Source: Myxococcota bacterium
Lineage (GTDB): Bacteria; Myxococcota; UBA4151
Direction of reading: 5' to 3'
NCBI GenBank assembly: GCA_028823075.1
Contig: JAPKCE010000077.1
Coordinates: 1-7,781 of the forward strand
DNA length: 7,781 nt
The notes beneath the pieces are model-generated. The model saw only the letters and a list, made by a program, of their open reading frames with translations, did no database searches and was not told where the DNA came from. Each line of letters opens with the position of its first letter. Position 1 is the stretch's first letter. Made by a program: the position numbers and the translations under genes. This document shows positions 1-6,504 of the stretch, piece by piece.

Positions 1-1
1 C

Positions 2-2101
2 GAGCAAGGTGTTCACCGCGTCGAGGAGATGGTCAATGTCCCGAACCTCTACGATATGGAGCATATCGAGACCGTCCATCATCTGAATCAAGCTCTGCGC
101 GCTCATGCGGTTTACCGTCGCGATGTCGATTACGTCGTCACCGGCGGCGAGGTGGTCATCGTCGATGAGTTCACCGGTCGTTTGATGGATGGACGTCGTT
201 GGAGCGACGGTTTGCATCAGGCGGTTGAGGCTAAAGAGGGCGTCAGTATCCAGCGTGAAAACCACACCCTGGCGACCATCACCTTCCAGAATTACTTTCG
301 CATGTACGAGAAGCTTTCGGGCATGACCGGTACGGCTGAGACGGAACGCGAAGAGTTCTTGAGCGTTTACGGTATGGATGTGGTGATTGTGCCCACGAAT
401 CGTCCGATCGCTCGATTTGACGAACCCGACCTCATCTACCTGAGTGAGCGCGCTAAATTCGAAGCGATCTGCGACGATATTGAGCGCCGGAAAAAGCTAG
501 GTCAACCTGTGTTGGTGGGCACGGCCTCGGTCGAACGCTCCGAGGTTCTAAGTCGGTATCTTGCGCGCCGTTCGCTCGAGCACACCGTGCTCAACGCCAA
601 ACAGCACACCAAAGAAAGCCAGATTGTCGCCCAGGCAGGGCGTTTAGGCGCGGTGACCATCGCCACCAATATGGCCGGCCGTGGCACCGATATTTTGCTC
701 GGCGGCAATCCTGAGTTTTTGGCACGTGAATGTGTCATTAAGGCTAGAAACCAGGATGCCACGGGCGAGACCTTTAAGTGGATGAGCGGTCGCCCCGAAT
801 TGATTGACGCGAAGGCTGTGGCCGAAGCGGATTACCCGGAAGAGCGCGATCAGAACCTGCATGATCAAGCGCTCGAGTTTATCGAAGGCTTGGTTGCGGA
901 GTACGCTGTTGAGTTGACTAAAGCAGAGTCCGAGATGGCCGGTGATAAAGAGCAGGTCCTGGCCGCTGGCGGGCTTCATATTCTGGGGTCAGAGCGCCAT
1001 GAAAGCAGGCGTATTGACAACCAGCTTCGTGGGCGTTCGGGGCGTCAGGGAGACCCCGGGTCTTCTCAGTTCTTCCTCAGTCTTGAAGATGATCTCATGC
1101 GTCGTTTTGCCGGCGAAAAGCTGCAGGGAATGATGGAGCGTTGGGGTGGCATGAAGCCCGACGATGTTATCGATTCTCGTTTGGTCAGCAAGCAGATCGA
1201 AGGGGCGCAAAAGCGCGTCGAAGCTTACAACTTTGGTATCCGCAAAAATGTCCTCGAGATGGACAACGTGATGAACCAGCAGCGTACGACTTTGTACGCT
1301 TTCCGGCGAGAGATCCTTGCCGGTGAAGGGTTTAAAAAGCGGGTCGGGGACGGTATGGAGCGAATCGTCGTCGGACTGGTTGCGCGCTTTTGCCCCTTAG
1401 CGGTTCCTTCATCGGATTGGGCTTTCGAAAGCCTCGAGGCTGAGACTTTCAAGCTCTTCGACCTACCGGTCAGCACCGGCGGCATTCGGCGCGGTGATGT
1501 TCCTGATAACGAGGCTTATCAGATGGAGCTGGGCAACCATGTTTATAGCGCCGTTACACGCCAGAACGATCGTCGCCGGATCGAGTTTGGTGACGAGACC
1601 TACGACCAACTCGCCCAGACATTTTATCTGCGCAGTATCGATCATCACTGGAAAGCTCACCTCACCCAGATGGATCACCTCAAAGAGGGGATCTACCTTC
1701 GAGGTTACGGGCAAAAAGACCCGCGTCATGAGTATCGACGCGAGGGGTTTACCCTCTTTATCGCAATGCTTGAGAACGTTACGCGGGATGCTTTGACGCA
1801 ACTGTTTCGTGTCTCCCTAGTCGATGAAGAGTCGGTTGCGAGGCAAGAAGCGGAGCGTCGCGCTCGCGCCCGAACCATGATGGAAGATCAACGTCGTGCA
1901 TCGCTGAGTTCGGCGCAGCGCGGCACTCGGCGAGCGCGTAAGCAGGCGGCCTTTACCGGTCGAGTGGCCGGTGGAAGTGAAGAGGGGACCGTGCGCCGCG
2001 ATCAACCTAAGGTTGGTCGTAACTCCCCATGCCCCTGCGGTTCAGAAAAGAAATATAAGCAATGCCATGGTCGCCCTGGTGTTCAGCCGGTCGAGGGATA
2101 A
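2..2101 (+). CDS. secA: SecA preprotein translocase ATPase, 3' part (5' end outside the window)
   Basis: SecA is the cytoplasmic motor ATPase that pushes unfolded preproteins through SecYEG. The frame is open from base 2, so the gene begins upstream and the ATG at 29 is internal. The 699 residues seen correspond to roughly E. coli residue 306 onward, so the Walker A part of nucleotide-binding domain 1 is missing. Visible motifs, counted from the window edge, are DVDYVV (41) and VDEFTGR (about 54-60); TFQNYFRMYEKLSGMTGT; MAGRGTD (224-230); and SERHESRRIDNQLRGRSGRQ (330-349), which includes the arginines of nucleotide-binding domain 2. GIYLRGYGQKDP marks the helical scaffold and two-helix finger. 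The end carries a SEC-C zinc motif, C677-x-C679-x8-C688-H689, with Glu at the usual second Gly of CPCGSG, followed by a nine-residue tail after the final Gly. A charged linker of about 70 residues, rich in Arg, Ala and Glu, precedes it. The TAA overlaps the lspA start. The identification is essentially certain. Confidence 0.98.
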   Translation, partial: EQGVHRVEEMVNVPNLYDMEHIETVHHLNQALRAHAVYRRDVDYVVTGGEVVIVDEFTGRLMDGRRWSDGLHQAVEAKEGVSIQRENHTLATITFQNYFRMYEKLSGMTGTAETEREEFLSVYGMDVVIVPTNRPIARFDEPDLIYLSERAKFEAICDDIERRKKLGQPVLVGTASVERSEVLSRYLARRSLEHTVLNAKQHTKESQIVAQAGRLGAVTIATNMAGRGTDILLGGNPEFLARECVIKARNQDATGETFKWMSGRPELIDAKAVAEADYPEERDQNLHDQALEFIEGLVAEYAVELTKAESEMAGDKEQVLAAGGLHILGSERHESRRIDNQLRGRSGRQGDPGSSQFFLSLEDDLMRRFAGEKLQGMMERWGGMKPDDVIDSRLVSKQIEGAQKRVEAYNFGIRKNVLEMDNVMNQQRTTLYAFRREILAGEGFKKRVGDGMERIVVGLVARFCPLAVPSSDWAFESLEAETFKLFDLPVSTGGIRRGDVPDNEAYQMELGNHVYSAVTRQNDRRRIEFGDETYDQLAQTFYLRSIDHHWKAHLTQMDHLKEGIYLRGYGQKDPRHEYRREGFTLFIAMLENVTRDALTQLFRVSLVDEESVARQEAERRARARTMMEDQRRASLSSAQRGTRRARKQAAFTGRVAGGSEEGTVRRDQPKVGRNSPCPCGSEKKYKQCHGRPGVQPVEG

Positions 2102-2724
2102 TGATGACTACGATGCGCGCTATTTACGCCCGGCCTGCCGCCATTTTAGTTGTTATCGCGGCTCTTGATCAGTGGAGTAAAGCTTGGGCTATGGAGGCTT
2201 TGAGCCGAGCCGAGCCTTGGGCTTTATATGGTTGGGCCCGGACACCAGAGGGCTTCATTAAGGTCATCGACTCCTGGTTTTGGTTTCGTTACGCCGAGAA
2301 TCGCGCCGCTGCCTTCAGTTTGACCCAGTCGATTCCTGGTGCTGTGCGCATGCCTCTGCTCATCATCATTAGTTTGGCCGCGATCGTTGGCGTGATCGTT
2401 TGGCTAAAGCGGTTGGGCCCCGATGCTAAGATCATGCAGATCAGTTTGGGTCTCATATTAGGTGGTGCGATCGGTAACCTTATCGACCGGGTCTCCATGG
2501 GCTATGTCGTTGACTTCATTGACTGGCACCTGCGAAGCCGTGACCCTTCTTGGACGTTTCCGACTTTCAATATTGCCGATTCTGCCATCGTTTGCGGTGG
2601 TATTTTGGTGTTCCTTTTTGGCGGAAAAGAAGAGCGCCGAAACCGGGGAGAGGCCGTGGCACCCGAGGGGTTACCCGAGGCGTCGGAGGATCCGCTCACA
2701 GAAGACTTGCCCAAGGGTGGATAA
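2101..2724 (+). CDS. lspA: Lipoprotein signal peptidase II (LspA)
   Basis: LspA is the inner-membrane aspartyl protease that removes the signal peptide from lipidated prolipoproteins. From the ATG at 2101 it has 207 residues. The TM1 motif is D23QWSK27, followed by N67 of the NxGAAF-type motif, G121GAIGNLIDR130, catalytic D138 in YVVDFID, and N157IAD160 with the second catalytic Asp. The N126-D138 and N157-D160 spacings equal those of Pseudomonas LspA. Four membrane segments are apparent at about 11-31, 83-103, 111-131 and 160-175. Three things are odd: the NxGAAF Gly is Ala (N67-R-A69-A-A-F), the D23-to-N67 distance is about 13 residues longer than in Pseudomonas, and a hydrophilic tail of about 33 residues follows TM4. 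The start is ambiguous between 2101, 2104 and 2113. The purine run GAGGGA at 2093-2098 is best spaced for 2104, while 2101 overlaps the secA TAA and suggests translational coupling. Confidence 0.95.
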   Translation: MMTTMRAIYARPAAILVVIAALDQWSKAWAMEALSRAEPWALYGWARTPEGFIKVIDSWFWFRYAENRAAAFSLTQSIPGAVRMPLLIIISLAAIVGVIVWLKRLGPDAKIMQISLGLILGGAIGNLIDRVSMGYVVDFIDWHLRSRDPSWTFPTFNIADSAIVCGGILVFLFGGKEERRNRGEAVAPEGLPEASEDPLTEDLPKGG

Positions 2725-2754
2725 TTGAGCACAGGGCTGGGGTGAGCCGTACAG

Positions 2755-2841
2755 GCTGGAGTGGCGGAATCGGTAGACGCACCGGATTCAAAATCCGGCG
2801 TTGGAGACAACGTGTGGGTTCGAGTCCCACCTCCAGTACCA
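2755..2841 (+). tRNA. tRNA-Leu (anticodon CAA)
   Basis: This is an 87-nt class II tRNA, folded by eye. The acceptor strands 2755-2761 (GCTGGAG) and 2831-2837 (CTCCAGT) pair in all seven positions, with a G-U at 1-72, followed by discriminator A2838 and an encoded CCA at 2839-2841. The D arm uses GCG 2764-2766 with CGC 2778-2780 and a GG-TAGA loop. The anticodon stem is CCGGA/TCCGG (2782-2786 and 2794-2798), and the 7-nt loop TTCAAAA places CAA at 2789-2791, reading UUG. The long variable arm GTTG-GAGA-CAAC is typical of Leu. The T arm is GTGGG-TTCGAGT-CCCAC. It lies 30 nt after the lspA stop and 31 nt before the next start codon, with no clear terminator on either side. TTG is a frequent Leu codon in the neighbouring genes, so the tRNA suits the local codon use. 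Confidence 0.97.
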
Positions 2842-2860
2842 GCTAAACGGGAGCGGCGAC

Positions 2861-2866
2861 GGAAGG
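2861..2866 (+). promoter_or_regulatory. Ribosome binding site for the Roadblock-like gene
   Basis: GGAAGG lies six bases before the ATG at 2873. It decides the start of the downstream gene, because the only earlier in-frame ATG (2801) lies inside the tRNA-Leu. The site is within the 31-nt spacer between the tRNA CCA end and the coding region. Confidence 0.7.
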
Positions 2867-2872
2867 CTAAAG

Positions 2873-3313
2873 ATGAGTTCCGACCATGCCCAATTACAGA
2901 TACAAGAAGCGCTCGACGCTTTTACTCGCGACGCTCAGGCGGTCGCCGTGCAACTGTCTGACCGGTCGGGCGCATCGCTGGCCATAAGCGGGGATCTGTT
3001 TCGCGTGGACCCGCGTCGCTTCGCGGCCTCGTTGGCCGGTTTGTTGGCGAGTGCTCAGGGCTTAATGCGTCCGCTCGGGCGGGATCAGGTCGACCGTCTG
3101 CACGTGATTCTCGGTGACGTGCAATTGTTGACGGCATCAGTGCAGCCCGGCTTCTTCTTGGCGGTGGTTTTTGATGTGCGTACGACCCTTGGTGTTGTGC
3201 GTTGGCGCTTAGATTCTCTAGTCGCTCGATTAACGTTGTTGATGGTAGTCGATTCGGGTCATCAGACAAAAGCACCGATCAGCGACGAAGAGATCGAGAA
3301 TCTGTTCTCTTAG
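2873..3313 (+). CDS. Roadblock/LC7-like domain protein (146 aa)
   Basis: This small cytoplasmic protein has no signal peptide or membrane segment. The pattern is that of the Roadblock/LC7 (MglB-like) fold: an N-terminal helix (about 5-23), a strand with a turn (AVQLSDRSGASLAISG, 25-40), a helix rich in small residues (DPRRFAASLAGLLASAQGL, 46-64), two strands (VDRLHVILGD and VQLLTASVQ, about 73-91), then FFLAVVFDVRTTLGVVRWRL (94-113) and a final helix to about 124. An acidic tail ends in ISDEEIENLFS. Bacterial members typically dimerise and regulate small Ras-like GTPases such as MglA, or help place complexes at cell poles. No partner GTPase is visible in the window. The start at 2873 is fixed by GGAAGG six bases upstream and by the tRNA before it. 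The fold is judged by eye, and the function beyond it is unknown. Confidence 0.72.
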   Translation: MSSDHAQLQIQEALDAFTRDAQAVAVQLSDRSGASLAISGDLFRVDPRRFAASLAGLLASAQGLMRPLGRDQVDRLHVILGDVQLLTASVQPGFFLAVVFDVRTTLGVVRWRLDSLVARLTLLMVVDSGHQTKAPISDEEIENLFS

Positions 3314-3384
3314 GCTTTTCGCTACTATACATGTTTGACGGGCTATGGGAGCCTTTGTTACCTGCGCGGTACGACGTGCAAGGT

Positions 3385-3390
3385 GGGGAG
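3385..3390 (+). promoter_or_regulatory. Ribosome binding site for the 250-aa exported protein
   Basis: GGGGAG lies six bases before the ATG at 3397. It selects this start over the in-frame ATG at 3202, which lies inside the Roadblock-like gene and would hide the signal peptide in the middle of the protein. Confidence 0.7.
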
Positions 3391-3396
3391 AAACGG

Positions 3397-4149
3397 ATGA
3401 ATCGAGTGGTATATACAGCGCTCGCCTTTGGCTTGTTGACGGCTTCAGCTTCAGCTTCTGCCCAAAGTGCCGACGAAAGTGTGTCGCCTGCCAGCGAGGC
3501 TGCCTCTGAAACAGCCGAGGTTTCAGTTGCCGAGGAGCCAGCGCCCGAAGAGGATGAAGAAGCTCCTGAAGCAGTTAACGACGAAGCTTACGATCTACGC
3601 GTTCGCGACTTGGAAGAGCGCGTGAACCAGTTGAAAATGCGTATTTATCAGAGCAAGGCACGTCTTGTTCGCTTGCAGGAAGCCGTGATGCACGGCGTGG
3701 TCAGTGGCGCCCGAGCACTTTTGGTCCATCGCAATGAGATGGGCTCCAGCTTCCTACTGCAGGAAGCTCATTACTTTCTAGACGGCGCTCCGCTTAAACA
3801 AATGTCTAATCTCGATGGTAGCCTCGGAAAAGCCGAGGAGATCGAACTGTTTCAGGGCCAAATCGTGCCCGGTAACCATCAACTGTCGGTGAACCTCGTG
3901 TATTCGGGTAACGGCTTTGGTATCTTTTCGTACCTTCGCGGGTACCGTTTCAAGATCCGTTCAAGTTACACCTTTTCCGCTGAAGAGGGTAAGTTCACCG
4001 AAATCAAAGTGGTGGGCTATGAGCGCGGCGGTATCACCACGGATTTGCGCGAGCGGCCAACCGTTCGCTACGATGTTGATGTTATGAAGGATACCGCCCA
4101 GGCGCGCACCGAACAGAAGAGCGACCAGCCGGTAGCCAAGGGGAACTGA
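3397..4149 (+). CDS. Exported coiled-coil protein with beta-rich C-terminal domain (250 aa)
   Basis: Function is not recognised. The chosen ATG has a good ribosome binding site and opens directly on a signal peptide of about 22 residues (MNRVVYTALAFGLLT, then an Ala/Ser run, likely cleaved at ASA|Q23). There is no lipobox Cys, so a soluble periplasmic product or one held by its partners is expected. Residues 23-63 form an acidic, Pro/Glu/Ala-rich linker. Residues 66-98 (LRVRDLEERVNQLKMRIYQS onward) have heptad spacing typical of a short coiled coil. Residues 104-230 look like a beta-rich domain with RALLVHRNEMGSSF, FLDGAPL, VPGNHQLSVNLVYSGNGFG, YRFKIRSSYTF and the end GGITTDLRERPTVRYDVDV. The VPGNHQLSVNL section recalls PEGA-like folds. 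I recall similar myxobacterial proteins beside TPR genes, some misleadingly named dihydrolipoamide acetyltransferase; nothing here suggests that enzyme. It precedes the 782-aa gene by only 6 nt. Confidence 0.85.
   Translation: MNRVVYTALAFGLLTASASASAQSADESVSPASEAASETAEVSVAEEPAPEEDEEAPEAVNDEAYDLRVRDLEERVNQLKMRIYQSKARLVRLQEAVMHGVVSGARALLVHRNEMGSSFLLQEAHYFLDGAPLKQMSNLDGSLGKAEEIELFQGQIVPGNHQLSVNLVYSGNGFGIFSYLRGYRFKIRSSYTFSAEEGKFTEIKVVGYERGGITTDLRERPTVRYDVDVMKDTAQARTEQKSDQPVAKGN
3442..3459 (+). repeat. Short hexamer direct repeat in a signal peptide
   Basis: Three tandem copies of GCTTCA, GCTTCA and GCTTCT encode the Ala-Ser repeats at the C-terminal end of the signal peptide of the 250-aa exported protein. 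The unit length keeps the reading frame, so slippage would only lengthen or shorten the signal peptide. Confidence 0.6.
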
Positions 4150-4155
4150 CCCGAG

Positions 4156-6504
4156 ATGCTGCGTTATTCGGGGCTTCTGCTCGCTACTTTCATCGTTGCG
4201 CCTGGCACAGTCGCTCTCGCCGAGCCTTCTATCAAAGAAGGTTTGCAAGGGGCGTCGGATATCGCCGACGATGTCGTTGGGCGCGCCAAGTTTATCGAGC
4301 AGCAGTTTCGTCAGAAGTCGGTAGGTGTTGAGGAGCGCGGTCGTAAAGCTCGTCTTGAGAATGGCGAGGTCCTGTACTTGCTCAAAGATTACCGCAACGC
4401 CGCCGTTGTTCTTTTTGACCTGGTTGAAGATCCGGTCTTGAAAGCCGACCCCCGCTACAGCGACGCCGTTTACTTTTTAGCAGAGTCTTTGTTTCAAGAC
4501 AGCAACCGGTCCGCAGCGCGCATCTATTTTAAGCGTCTTGTTACGGCCGGAACATCTCGTCACCTTACGCCTAGCATTTTGCGTTTGATTGAGATCGCCG
4601 GCTCCCGTGGTGAGTTCGACGAGGTTGGTAAGGCATTCGAGGCTTACAAGGCGGTTAGTGGCGGGCGTATACCGCCTCAGGTCGATTATTATTATGCTAA
4701 AGCTTTGATTCAGGGTGGCGACTATTCGGGTGCTATCGAGCGCTTGCGCCGTCCGGCGGCACAGGGGCCCTTTCGGCATCAGGCGCTATACGCCAGCGGT
4801 GTCGCCTTGGCTGCCCTTGGTAAACTCCAGGAATCAGCCGACACCTTCGATTCGCTGCTTAAGTTTGTTCCATCGACCCAGGTTCAAAAAGAGATTCGCG
4901 AGCTTACTCATTTAGCGCGCGGTCGCATCTACTACGAACTCGGCGAGATCGGTGCCAGCATCGACGCTTATCAGAGCATCGATCACCGTTCCCCTCGTTT
5001 CGACGAAATGTTGTTCGAGATCACTTGGGCGTATGTCAAAAGTGCCGATTCGCAAAAGCTCGATGAGGACAAGCATAACGACTACAAAAAGGCGATTAGA
5101 GCGGTCGAGGTGCTGCTCGCGAGCAACCCTCATTCGCCGGTTGTACCCGAGGCAAAAGTACTTCTGGGCAATTTGCATTTGAGGCTCAAGCAATACGGCC
5201 TAGCGGAAAAGTCGTTTGATCAGGTTGTTAAGGACTATGAGCCGGGTCACAGCGAGTTGCGCCGCATCATTCGCGAGCATGGCGACCCGATGCGTTATTT
5301 TCGCGAAATTATCGCTACCGGCATCGATCAGCTATCCGCTGAAAGCGTTCTGCCGCCCATCGCCGTGGACTGGGCAAAGGGGGACGATAGCCTCAAAACT
5401 GCCTTTCGCCTGTTCAAAGAATTGAATCGCGGCGAGAAAGACCTCTCCGAAGCTGACGCGTTGGTTGAAAAGATTTTGAGCCGCATCGATGGCGACCGAC
5501 GCATCAACATGTTCCCAACCCTCGCTGATCAGCAGGGTCGCGCTATCGAGGTGAGTGCCCTGGCCTCCGATTGTGAGCGCCGCTTGCTCGACCTAGAGAC
5601 CCGCATTTTGCAGGCTGAGGGTTTAGACACCAAAGGCCTGGCTCGTCTTCGCAACGAGCGTCTGACTCTTCAGCAGAGGGTTGAAAAGCTACCTCCAACC
5701 GTGAAGGACCGAAACGAACGTATCAGCGGACTAAGCCGCCGCCTCCTTGATCTCAAGCGGCGTTTGTTTCGTTTGACGCTCGAGCTAAAAGGTTTTCGAT
5801 CGACCGTAGCAGCCGTTGATAACTACGTCGCTGAACGGCGCAAAAAAGGTAGTCTAAACAGCGAGGAACTCGGGTTTTTCCAGATCAATGTCCCTGTGAT
5901 TCGTGATATGATCATCGACATGGAGCGTATCGCTCAGCGTCTGAAATTAGGAATTGAAAACGAAGAGTCCGGAATCGGAGCTGGCGCTGGTAGCGAAGAG
6001 TTTGCGCTGCGTGCCGAGTTTCGTCAGGCGCTCGCAGCCGAGCGCAGTGCTTCGAGGTTGTTACGCGGTAAACTGACCGGTGAAAACGCCTCGGATGCCC
6101 GCCGGGTCGAGGCGATTCGCAGTCGAGTGACCGGGTCTCAGAATCAGCTCGACCAGGTGCTGCGTGAACTCGAGAGTATCGTCGCAAGTGAGGCCGGAAG
6201 TTTGCGTGGTCGGGTTCTGATCGAACAGGCCCAGCTTGAGGCTTTGCGTGCCGAGGAAAAGGAGTTGGCGCTCAGTGCCGAGGTGAGTGCCAAAGGCGCG
6301 GTTAAAGAAACCCTAAGTAACGTCAGCCAGAAGTTTTACGGAATTATTCGTAACGCCGATGTCGGGAAAATCGATGTCGCTTGGGAGCAAAAAGAGAACG
6401 AGACCAAGGGGATTACCAAACTCGGACGTGCGAAAGAACGCGAGATGGGGCGCATTCGCGAGCAATTCGACGAAGCGCTCGGTAGTCAGGGAGCGGGTCA
6501 GTGA
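4156..6504 (+). CDS. Exported TPR and coiled-coil protein (782 aa)
   Basis: No enzymatic motif is visible; this looks like a periplasmic scaffold. The signal peptide is MLRYSGLLLATFIVAPGTVA, cleaved at ALA22|E23, with no lipobox. TPR-like helix pairs lie around residues 101-134 (SDAVYFLAESLFQD), 209-241 (ALYASGVALAALGKLQESAD), 252-285 (LARGRIYYELGEIGASIDAY) and 331-364 (EAKVLLGNLHLRLKQYGLAE). A linker of about 100 residues leads to a long helical region rich in Leu, Arg and Glu (about 467-560 and 600-715) with heptad character. The end (about 726-782) includes FYGIIRNADVGKIDVAWEQK and a charged helix, which I recall as a recurring C-terminal block in deltaproteobacterial TPR proteins. The ATG follows the upstream stop by 6 nt. 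Its ribosome binding site is weak: AAGGGGA at 4138-4144, 11 nt away, suggesting coupling to the preceding gene. The stop overlaps the next start by 4 nt. A structural role in an envelope complex is inferred. Confidence 0.88.
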   Translation: MLRYSGLLLATFIVAPGTVALAEPSIKEGLQGASDIADDVVGRAKFIEQQFRQKSVGVEERGRKARLENGEVLYLLKDYRNAAVVLFDLVEDPVLKADPRYSDAVYFLAESLFQDSNRSAARIYFKRLVTAGTSRHLTPSILRLIEIAGSRGEFDEVGKAFEAYKAVSGGRIPPQVDYYYAKALIQGGDYSGAIERLRRPAAQGPFRHQALYASGVALAALGKLQESADTFDSLLKFVPSTQVQKEIRELTHLARGRIYYELGEIGASIDAYQSIDHRSPRFDEMLFEITWAYVKSADSQKLDEDKHNDYKKAIRAVEVLLASNPHSPVVPEAKVLLGNLHLRLKQYGLAEKSFDQVVKDYEPGHSELRRIIREHGDPMRYFREIIATGIDQLSAESVLPPIAVDWAKGDDSLKTAFRLFKELNRGEKDLSEADALVEKILSRIDGDRRINMFPTLADQQGRAIEVSALASDCERRLLDLETRILQAEGLDTKGLARLRNERLTLQQRVEKLPPTVKDRNERISGLSRRLLDLKRRLFRLTLELKGFRSTVAAVDNYVAERRKKGSLNSEELGFFQINVPVIRDMIIDMERIAQRLKLGIENEESGIGAGAGSEEFALRAEFRQALAAERSASRLLRGKLTGENASDARRVEAIRSRVTGSQNQLDQVLRELESIVASEAGSLRGRVLIEQAQLEALRAEEKELALSAEVSAKGAVKETLSNVSQKFYGIIRNADVGKIDVAWEQKENETKGITKLGRAKEREMGRIREQFDEALGSQGAGQ
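6488..6493 (+). promoter_or_regulatory. Ribosome binding site supporting a GTG start
   Basis: AGGGAG lies seven bases before the GTG at 6501 and inside the 3' end of the preceding gene. It favours the GTG over the in-frame ATG at 6516, which would cut five residues, including the positive charges, from the signal peptide. Confidence 0.7.

Noticed and set aside
1463..1801. Minus-strand reading frames opposite secA and the TPR genes (for example 1463-1801, 644-979 and 6960-7283)
   Set aside because: They lie fully opposite strongly supported coding sequence. Their translations show no recognisable domain and look like shadows.
2695..2732. Promoter for the tRNA with GATAAT at 2720-2725 as -10
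   Set aside because: The -10 matches five of six consensus bases and would start transcription about 23 nt before the tRNA, but no -35-like hexamer lies at 16-19 nt upstream. It is too weak to annotate.
2550..2846. Plus-strand frames crossing the lspA 3' end and the tRNA (2462-2728, 2550-2846, 2761-2961)
   Set aside because: They overlap LspA or the tRNA in other frames, and their translations are low-complexity and Arg/Gly-rich with no domain.
2801..2872. In-frame upstream extension of the Roadblock-like gene from the ATG at 2801
   Set aside because: This ATG lies within the variable and T arms of the tRNA-Leu. The ATG at 2873 has a well-spaced GGAAGG and gives a protein that begins just before the conserved fold.
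3340..3360. Weak hairpin GGGCT-ATGGG-AGCCT followed by TTTGTT
   Set aside because: It has only four or five stem pairs including a G-T, and no clean T run. It is not a convincing terminator after the Roadblock-like gene.
3323..3363. Promoter candidates for the exported-protein operon (TACTAT at 3323-3328; TTGACG at 3335-3340)
   Set aside because: TACTAT lacks a good -35 at the right distance, and TTGACG with a 17-nt spacer leads only to TTACCT, a poor -10. A promoter in the 83-nt gap is plausible but not supported by these matches.
3202..3396. In-frame upstream extension of the 250-aa protein from the ATG at 3202
   Set aside because: It would overlap the end of the Roadblock-like gene in another frame and bury a clear signal peptide. 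The ATG at 3397 has its own ribosome binding site.
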